A stretch of DNA of 64,000 nt from Pisolithus tinctorius (taxonomy: Eukaryota; Basidiomycota; Agaricomycetes; Boletales; Pisolithaceae): contig JANFAH010000019.1 in the NCBI GenBank assembly GCA_024663395.1, positions 124,001 to 188,000 of the forward strand, written 5' to 3'. Below are positions 55,867-64,000 of this stretch, piece by piece (position 1 is the stretch's first letter; each line of letters begins with the position of its first letter). The notes below the pieces were generated by a model that did not search any database, was not told the origin of the DNA, and saw only the letters and a program-made list of their open reading frames with translations. Both the position numbers and the translations under genes were made by a program.

Positions 55867-56801
55867 GTGCATAACCTTCACCCGTTTCCTTCATCCTCCC
55901 AATCTTGTACAATGGACGGCCAAGGAGGTCCAATTGTGAGTATTCATGATGACCGCCGTCACCGCTATGTCTGTGATGAGTCTGTGTACTATTTGTATTC
56001 ACGTTCGAAGTTCAATGTGACGATGGCATGTTTCACATCAAACTCCGAACGAGAATATAATGTCGTGACGGTCTTACTTTGCGTGGGTTACATGATCCCC
56101 TTCAGCCAAGAGTCCGACTTCGGTAGCCACAGCGGGCAAATGCCCTGGGGAACTGCTTCTAAATCGAGCTGGGAATTCGCTACGGACGTAAAAATTGAGT
56201 GGTGATTTAAGAAATCTAAAGTGTAGAGAGAATATGACGATAGGTCAATGACTTGGTGGCTTTTTCTAACAAAAAGTACGAGAGATTCAGGCCGTAGTTA
56301 AGGGGATTCTCCGAGACACAACAAATTTCTCAAATAGCAGTTGTGATGAGCCGTTGAAGTCGCAGTGCCTGTGTGAAACTCAGTGGCAGTGCCCTTTGCC
56401 CTGCCACAGGACGAGTACTTCGCGTTTCAAGCACATAATAAGTGCCCCTGCTCGTCTTGGATTGATGAAGTTCCTCTCAAGATATGGCTCATCTGATTCA
56501 TCGCTTCGTTTCTACGTTTCAAGCGTATCTTTTCTGGTCTAAGGTAGGCCTAATGCATCACGCATTTTCCTGCAGTACGCGGCACTAAACAGCTCACTAG
56601 ATCTGAAATTCCTTTCACAAATGTGGCGCATCTGCGTCGTATTCAGGACGCCTCGTTCTCTGTCCACCGTGGTCACATATTTACAAGGCTATTTTCCAAC
56701 TCGCGCTTAGGGCTTCTCTTCAGCGTGCCTGCAGCGCGATCAGCTCAGTAGCTGATTCGCTTCTCTCTAGTAGTCTGACCCCACGACACTTTTCGAGGAC
56801 G
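55867..56801. other. Intergenic
   Basis: No supported gene. A frame at 55867-56205 (ATG 55912, MDGQGGPIVSIHDD) resembles nothing I recognise and may be chance. Confidence 0.4.
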
Positions 56802-57581
56802 ATGGCAACCTGCTGTCAGTACCAGATCCCAGTCTTGGCGCGCGACTCACATGACTTGGCGATGGCGGTAGCAATTTTACTTAAGGTAAACCCGACCTTT
56901 GTCCTCTCGATTTATCCTAGATCTAAGCTTTGTCGGATGGTCGCTGAAAGTAATTCTACTGCTCCACAGGTGGCACAGACCACTCACGACGCCGATCGAA
57001 CAGCAGCGACGTCACAAATAACCCGTCTCGATACTCTCAACGGCGTAATGTTTGGTGATCCACAGGTTCGGAGCTCTGTCTGACAATGATATAATAATGG
57101 AAATTGACCGAGAGATTCAGTCTCGTAACAATATCAATACGGTATCTTTCTCTGCCCGAACATCCTCCTCACGAGTACAGTCACGAGAAGAAATTCCAGT
57201 ATCGGACCATTTTCAAACTTCTGTATCCTCACGAGAACCTACACCGGTCATCCGAAGACCACCACTTTCCTCTGACGACGGTGTTGTTGAGCATGACGAA
57301 CGGTCAAGGGCCCAAACATGACAGAACAAAGGTCGGAGGAATTTCCGAATCGTCACGTTTATGTCTTGTCAGCTAAGCCATCAACCCTCGATCTTATCAC
57401 AGCACGTGGGGCACAAGAACGCCTTGTACCGCGTCATTCATCGCTAATATTAAAAGGTCCACCTACCTCAAGGTTTCGTTCTCCAACGCCTCTCCTCCCC
57501 CCGGCAAGCAAGATGCTCCAACAAGTTACATTCAAGATTACGCTGCGAAATGAGAATGGCGATACTACTGCAGTAAGTTAG
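56802..57581 (+). pseudogene. Decayed direct copy of the 5' part of the gene at 59509-60222
   Basis: Contains MATCCQYQIPVLARDSHDLA, then AQTTHDADRTAATSQIT, then MVIHRFGALSDNDIIMEIDRE and PPLSSDDGVVEHDERS, each with a near-identical counterpart about 2.7-2.8 kb downstream. Compared with that copy it lacks about 140 bp containing the probable start codon (ATG 59721). A downstream part, MTEQRSEEFPNRHVYVLS to LRNENGDTTAVS (57318-57581), has its counterpart inverted at 58661-58922. Not expected to be functional. Confidence 0.65.
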
Positions 57582-59260
57582 GTTCTCGTTCACTTACATC
57601 TTTCTGAAGCTAATAGCGCATAGGACTCACCCGTTAGATGGGCAGTTGCATCTCTCGCGTTCTTTGTCTCTCGGTGTATGTGCATGTACCTGCCTTCTTG
57701 CGCAGCACCAAACATTGATCGATACAAGTCCGCAGGTGGGCTCCTTTAGTCCACTGATGTTGATATACTCATTGACGCGATAATCGACTGTGACGCCTGA
57801 TCGTACCAAAGAGCAAAAAAGTCTACGGGTCACATATAGCCCGCGAAACATGAACGCGTGACACCCCCGGAAGCGGTGCATACTCCATACGTAGAATACT
57901 GCAATGCTGGTATGCGCTAGGTATCATCGATTTTTATACCGATACAGTATCCTCTACAGACGCCGGACTAGAACTACGTTTCTTACTGGGGCTTTCTTGA
58001 GCGCGATCGGCGGGTCGAGACCATCTCCTGCTGTACCGGTGAGGGGTGATTTCAAATATTGAGAAAACGCGTCCTGAATTCCTCGAAGCGCATCTGGAAG
58101 GCTGTCCTGTCTGAGAAGTGCCTTCAGGTTGCTTCCTTCAACGAAGCTATCAATTTTTCATAACACGAACCTAGTTTAGAGTTTGTACTGTAACTATTGT
58201 CTTAAATCTGCTAAACACTATGTACAACAAAGAGATTTGCCCACATGTCCGAGCCTATAAGCACGAACAAAAACACGAGCATGACGAACATGAGAATGTC
58301 GCTACTAAGCCGAAACTTCGGCCCCCACACAGACTCAGATGGACTGGCTTGAATCATTCCAGTAGTGCGCTCCTCCTTTCCTAGCAGCACGGTGTTCCTT
58401 CAGGGGAGTGATAACGTCAAGGTCAAGAAACTGTTGCGACAGTGAGTATAGCAACATCAGTGAACTAAAGGAGCCCACCTGCGGACTTGTATCGGTCAAT
58501 TTTTGATGCTGCGCGAGAAGGCAGGTACATGCACATGCACCTCTGGCATGGCTGAGCATCGAAATCAGTTGAGAGACAAAGAACGTGAGAGATGCAACTG
58601 CCCACCTAACGGGTGAGTCCTATGCGCTATTAGCTTCAAAAAAGGTAGGTGAACGAGAACCTAGCTTACTGCAGTAGTATCGCCATTCTCATTTCGCAGC
58701 GTAATCTTGAATGTAACTTGTTGGAGCATCCTGCTTGCCGGGGAGAGGAGAGGCGTTGGCAAACGAAACCTTAAGACAGGTGGACCTTTAAATATTAGCG
58801 ATAAAGGACGCGGTGCAAGGCATTCTTGTGCCCCACGTGCTGTGATAAGATCGAGGGTCGATGGCTTAGTTGACAAGACATAAAAGTGACGATTCGGAAA
58901 TTTCTCCGACCTTTGTTCTGTCATGGACAGTACCAACCGTACACCCGCCGATCGCACCCAAGAAAGCCCCAGTAAGAAACGTAGTTCTAGTCTAAGAACC
59001 TCCGAGATCATCGCTCGAGATGCGGGAGTTCGAAGCCAGCGTCTGTAAAGGATACTGTATCGGTATAGAATCGTAAGGCGTGCAAAATCGATGATACCTA
59101 GCACATACCAGCGTTGCAGTATTCTACGTATGGGGTATGCACCACTTCCTGGGTTGTTACGCGTTGGTGTTTCGCAGGCTATATGTGACCCGTAGACTTT
59201 TTCGCTCTTTGGTACGATCAGGCGTCACAATCGATTATCATGTAAGGACAAAGGGCTTAC
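57296..59260. repeat. Large imperfect inverted duplication
   Basis: The sequence from about 57296 to 57760 recurs in inverted orientation at about 58490-58925 (shared words: gcagttgcatctctc, caaagaacg, cgcgcagcac). The stretch 57860-58015 recurs inverted at about 58960-59190 (shared words: tatcatcgat, accgatacagtatcc, tttcttactggggctttctt). The order of the two blocks differs between the arms, so the locus was rearranged more than once. Confidence 0.7.
58661..59104 (-). pseudogene. Inverted copy of the MTEQRSE... exon
   Basis: Minus-strand frame containing STKPSTLDLITARGAQE and QQVTFKITLRNENGDTTAVS, about 85% identical by eye to the plus-strand frame 57318-57581. The upstream part (LGIIDFARLTILYRYSIL) is extra. 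Function unknown. Confidence 0.5.
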
Positions 59261-59674
59261 CCGTGGGCCCGTCGTCGTGATGAGTTGACGTGTCTTCTTT
59301 TCTTTTTTCTGATGCTTGTCATGACGGGTGCGGCATGAAGTCTTTGTCTTTCGAGGAAAGGCAGCGAACACATGGGAATATGTCACACGTATTCGCGACC
59401 GAAGGAAACGTGGAGTGTCAGGCCGCTGCTCTGATTTCTCCAACAATCGTAAGAAAGTCGTACTACCAAGGAATTGCCGATTCGCGACGCTGATACTTTT
59501 CGAGGACGATGGCAACCTGCTGTCAGTACCAGATCCTAGTCCTGGTGCGCGGTTCACATGACTTGGCGATGGCGGTAGCAATTTTACTTAAGGTAAACCC
59601 GACCTTTGTTCTCTCGATCTATCCTAGATCTAAGCTTTGTCGGATGGTCGCTGAATCGCTCTGCTCAGGAGTAG

Positions 59675-59681
59675 CTATAAA
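59675..59681 (+). promoter_or_regulatory. Possible TATA box
   Basis: TATAAAA about 45 bases upstream of the ATG at 59721. It is missing from the decayed copy at 56802. Confidence 0.3.
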
Positions 59682-59720
59682 AAATGGCACAGAATCGGAG
59701 GATACCGTTACGTTCCCTTC

Positions 59721-62004
59721 ATGACGATTGGCGACAAACGGCGCTCTGGAAATGATTGGGAGCAAGGTCATCACGGTCCCAAGTCGTCTAGGACACCCAG
59801 TAATCCTACTGCTCCACAGGTGGCACAGACCACTCACGACGCCGAACAAGCAGCAGCGACGTCACAAGCGACCCTTCTCAACACTCTCAACCGCGTGATG
59901 TTTGGTGATCCACAGGTTCGGAGCTCTGTCTGACAACGATATAATAATGGAAATTGACCGAGAGATTCAGCCTCGTAACAATGTCAATGCGGTATCTTTC
60001 TCTGCCCGAACATCCTCCTTACGAGCACAGTCACGAGAAGAAACTCCAGTATCGGACCATTTTCGAACTCCTGTATCCTCACGAGACCCGACGCCGGTGA
60101 TCCAAGGACCACCACTTTCCTCTGACGATGGTGTTGTTGAGCACGACGAACGGTCAACTCCTCGGGCATCCAGTCACTCTCTTAGCCAGATGTCAATACA
60201 AGTACGCTTCTTCTTCTTGTAGTTGTGCTCCCTGCGTACTACCAGGGCGTCTTCAGCTCTTACTTGATTCCTATGGTCGAGAAACCCCATCTACTAGTCA
60301 GGTATGCACCTCCAGGAATTTAGTCATATCACTGAAATAGAATCAAAGGTTCCCTCTACGATTCAGGGTGAAGGGGTTGCTACCCCGGACGGACATCAGA
60401 GCCATCGGAGCCTACCTCAGACTGAGTTCCGTGCACCAAACTTCAATCTACCCCAGTGGCCTTCGACTTCCGCCCCATCTCAACCTCGACAGTTGGCACC
60501 CGACGCTCTCGCCACCCCTCCGCAACGGTTCACTGCTGCATTTCAGCCGGGACCTTCAGGCCAGTCCGTTCCTTGCGACGCTCCTGGTCCCACCACCGCT
60601 GATTCACAGTCCGGCGGTGAAAACCTTGCACCCTTATTGTCTTATTTCTCCGAGTCGTTGAACTCTATGCTCGCCTCGTTTGAGCGGTCACAAGCTTCGT
60701 CCAATATGAAGATCATGGAAGGAATCTCTGCCATCCAGGAGGAACTGAAAGCTTCACGAGTTGACGCAAACACGGCTAGAGACGTTGAGATGCAAAGTGT
60801 AGACGAATTTCCTTCGAAACAGACTAGGCGTCCAAAGAAGCCCCGAAACTTCATTCCTTCAGATCTAGCATCTGAAGTGCTCACGCAAAGTGATATAGAA
60901 GAGCACAAATACTTCTCGGTATGTGCGAACAGCATCTGTACCCTTTATCTATTGTTGACAGCGTTACTTCCAAGACCTGCATTCGGCTCCACGCCCTCCG
61001 CTTGCTCAAGATTACTGACTACAAGTACCTGAACACTATCAAATGTTCGCTTACCGAGGAGGAGGTGGAAGCGTATGAACTGGACACACCTGGTTGCCTC
61101 AGGGTAACTCCAACCAATTTTATTCTAGACTGCGCTCGCGCGAAGGACACACCGTATAATCGCGAAGCCTTTACTGTCTTCGCTGAGGATTTCCTGGATA
61201 AGATCAATAACCATGGTTGGTACTCTTCGCAGACCATCCCTGAACGGTATTGTAATTTCGACATCGTCTATGGGGCTTTTAAGGCGCATTTTTCTTACAT
61301 CAAATCACGTTACAACGACTTCGTCGTTGCCCCAAGCGAAAATCCGGTGAAGGCCAGGGAGGACATGAAGGCGAGATTGCGGAAGTCTTCCCGTACTGCA
61401 CGGAAAGTTCGGGTGAGTAGGCACTATGTTATCAATTCTTCTCTCTCACCTTAGTCGATTCGAGTTGTTAAAGTTGCGCCTTGATGCCATGGCAGAACAT
61501 ACTAGCCTGCAGAAGCATTTGCCGTTAGTCAAGCACCTTGGGACTCAGGGTATAAGCTCTGACGAGTCCGAGGACGAAGCGAGAAGGACGATTAATTACC
61601 CACGTGTCTATCCTCGCTGGCGCAGCCAAAAACTTGCTATGCTCATGTGGGAAGCGGATTTAGCAATAGTGGAGTTCCTTTCTGTCGCGATTGGAAAGCG
61701 TAAGAGAGCAGGTACACAACTCCGAAACCGCCCACATTCAGACAAATTCAATGATGCCGCCGCCGCTCCTCCCGGGCTTCCTGTGAATTGCTATGATGCC
61801 GCTTGGCTGTCCTCGCTGCATCCACGCTCAAAGAAACTGCTCAGGGTGCAAGAAAAGGAGTACGACTTTGATACTGGTGAGAATGAGCCCACAGGTATGG
61901 CAAGTGGTCGATGTAGAATTGGGCGTTAGCTAACCTCGTCCCCAGCTAACACTGGAGGACCTTCAGCAACACCTGGGGTAGCTGGTGGTAATTTCAGTAC
62001 ATGA
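59721..62004 (+). CDS. Unrecognised multi-exon protein, basidiomycete repeat-associated family
   Basis: Probable start at 59721 (MTIGDKRRSGNDWEQGHHG). Exons follow with AQTTHDAEQAAATSQAT, MEIDREIQPRNNVNAVSFS, a Pro/Ser-rich region (RAPNFNLPQWPSTSAPSQP), a helical stretch with LLSYFSESLNSMLASFERSQ and MKIMEGISAIQEELKASRVD, a basic patch (KQTRRPKKPRNFIPSD), an intron at about 60920-60961, a conserved block (YNREAFTVFAEDFLDKINN), an intron at about 61412-61453, and a C-terminal block LPVNCYDAAWLSSLHPRSKK. The last intron is 61895-61945, and the final exon ends NFST with TGA 62002-62004. Similar C-terminal blocks ('SSDES...', 'LPVNFYD..W') occur, as far as I recall, in many mushroom hypothetical proteins of unknown role. 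Some junctions (near 59917 and 60200-60300) are not certain. Confidence 0.6.
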
Positions 62005-62218
62005 CAGGCGGCACCCTTATCTCCGTACCTTACTCTATATATTCCGTTCAACCTAGGTATCTGAAATATTTACTACTCTTGTAATACCAATTGTTAGGAG
62101 AGTAGTTGCATAGCAAGACGGTAAAACCAGTCTGCAAACCCGCCCTATAGAGGCGATATGATTTTGTGGCCAATCCTAGGACAATCGCCACGATTCTCCC
62201 GTTACCTACTTCAACCCA

Positions 62219-62589
62219 TTGGGCGCGAGCGTTCTAAGGTATCGCTCTTCTGCTCTTTTAAGAGACAATAACGGCATTTCCAGCTCTTGCTCAGGGAGAA
62301 AGAGAGGCGGAAGTTGGATCACGATCAATACCCGTGGAATTGAACGTTCGCCCACTCATTCTATCTCGACCTCCGGCCAGCAGGTCAGTTGGGATGGTCG
62401 CCAACGCTCTCGCGCCCCACCTTCCTTCCCAATGGTGAATTCCGCTACCTCGACATTCGTTTCGACCAGAACATAATGATCGCTCTTATCAGCCACTCTG
62501 ACGACTTTTCCAGGACAACCGCCGAAGGCCAGCTTTGTGCCTCACTTCCATCAGAGGTGAGGAGTTATTTGCTTCTCTACTCAATCTGA
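62219..62589 (+). other. Possible coding remnant
   Basis: Two overlapping frames together give sequence that looks like protein (NGEFRYLDIRFDQNIMIAL, then LCASLPSEVRSYLLL), separated by one frame change near 62435. I do not recognise the family. It could be a gene fragment or an exon of a gene with unresolved introns. Confidence 0.35.
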
Positions 62590-64000
62590 TTACCCTTGTT
62601 AGTGCCTCTACATTTTACTGCTGCCGTTTAACAATATCACGCGTGGTGTGTTCTTCGTATTTTCTGGCTGGGGCGTCATAAGACAGGAGGTCAGCTTCGT
62701 AGATTTCCTAACCCCAGTGATTCGGTAAGCAATCCATTGTGTCCAACTAACGATGACCCTCTCAGTCATTACTCCTTCGCAACAATAGCTTTCGATACTA
62801 TTCAGCTCCAGACGGTGATTACATCAAAATCTATTCTCGGCAGTAACTGAATACACCTTCATCGAAGGTTATCCCGTGCGGATAGCCATGTCGGAAGCCC
62901 TGGGGGAAGCTTCCCAGCATGATGCCGATACCTTACCTGCGTTAACGATCACAATTGGTCTCGCCGAGATGTCCGACCATGCGATCACCCCTTGCCCTTA
63001 CAATGGCCCCAGTGTGGTGCGTGCAGGTCTTATCGAAACGCATGGCGATTCCTGGCACCTCCGCCGACAGTCACGAATTCAGGTGTGCGAACGGCTTGTG
63101 TAAGGCACCAGATAATCCTATGCGGCCGGTGGCAATCAAAGTTGGATAACAACCCAATGCCTTACTCGTCGAGCCTGAAAGACGGGGGGCTGGCTGGAAG
63201 TGGACCCGGGGGTTTGGCAGTTCCCCTCGCATGGTATGTAACGGTTGTATTACACACTCCTCATCGCAACATGCTCATGCTTCCATCGTTCACATAGCAT
63301 CCAATCCTTAAATCCTTAACTAGCACAATCAACGTGTCGCTACATATATAAACTGTTGCAAAGTGAAATCCATATCTCCCTCATGTCGTGTCCTTGGCTG
63401 GTGGAAACGATGTCATCATAACTAAGTCTCGCAAGCTTCCATGATGACTGTTGTGCTCAAATGTAAGTAAGTACCAGTTGTGATGTGCCAAACAGCGTTG
63501 GTTTTTGGCAAGTCACAACCCCGAGTGATCAGGCTTATTTCGTCATCGCCGTTCTGAAGCATGTGCTTTGCGAAAGGATGGCAAGATTGGTAGAAATTCG
63601 CAGCATGTTGGTACGTCCGAAACCAATAATTGCGGCAGCGTTTGTGTGTTCTGGGGGGATAGGCGCGTGGGTCGTCCTCATCTCGTAGTCGCGCCCACGT
63701 CTGATTCGTGGCTTATCGTCGACTCGGATACAAGCAAGAATCGTCATGAATCACACTAAATTATTCACCAAAGCAAGAACACTTGGTTATTATCGTCGGA
63801 TATCTTATAAATAATTTCTGCCCTACGCACACACCCCACACTACTGGTTGCTACTACCTCGACCATCTCCAGACCTGACTAAAGACTCGTTGCAACCGCC
63901 CCTACACGATTATTGGGCACTAGAGTGTGCATGGGTTAAAAAAGTGCTTGAACAGCGACTCATGCAAATATTTACCATCCTCTTGCCGCTGAACGCGATT
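62590..64000. other. No supported gene
   Basis: Short frames on both strands (for example 62876-63103 and 63485-63688) without domain, start context or intron support. The last 200 bases include a TATA-like stretch (cttataaataatttc at about 63804) followed by CT-rich sequence, so a gene may begin just past the right edge. Confidence 0.4.

Overview
This window comes from a filamentous basidiomycete, most likely an Agaricomycete. The reasons are short GT-AG introns of about 45-90 nt in nearly every gene, a HET-domain gene, a basidiomycete-type G-domain NTPase gene, a membrane-anchored coiled-coil family that I recall as common in mushrooms, and many Ty3/gypsy, Harbinger and Tc1/mariner elements. 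Everything here is eukaryotic nuclear sequence; there are no operons, CRISPR arrays or prokaryotic signals.

Layout. 1-1286: truncated Harbinger transposase. 2788-9634: host gene block: an F-box protein, ARPC5 (Arp2/3 complex), a SMARCD/Snf12 SWI/SNF subunit, and a divergently placed glycerol-3-phosphate acyltransferase broken by several frameshifts. 10645-16662: a G-domain NTPase gene whose middle (12139-16211) holds 50 consecutive GT...AG intron-like units separated by exactly 3 nt each. 16663-49084: a transposon island. In it, a Tc1/mariner element (19969-21581) and a Harbinger element (21626-48229) both sit in one Myb/SANT-like reading frame. The Harbinger element contains a solo LTR (23229-24068) and a gypsy element A (24886-47324), and A contains two further gypsy elements, B (31827-38570) and C (38995-46417). 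Target-site duplications resolve every junction. 49449-53148: a HET-domain gene and polyubiquitin. 54465-55866: a membrane-anchored coiled-coil protein. 56802-62004: a locus rearranged by direct and inverted duplication around an unrecognised multi-exon gene. 62005-64000: little that can be supported.

Most notable. (1) The intron array: 49 single-codon micro-exons between introns, AG-N3-GT at every boundary, open only in the phase that matches both flanking exons. (2) In-frame stops in the three gypsy elements are nearly all TGA at positions where CGA (Arg) fits, which points to CpG-directed C-to-T mutation; about 10 kb next to them is almost free of CpG. (3) Frameshifts pile up in one acyltransferase gene and one is present in polyubiquitin, while the 7.5-kb reading frame of element A shows none.

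All calls are from reading the sequence by eye. Exon borders of unrecognised genes are provisional and no database search or expression data were available.
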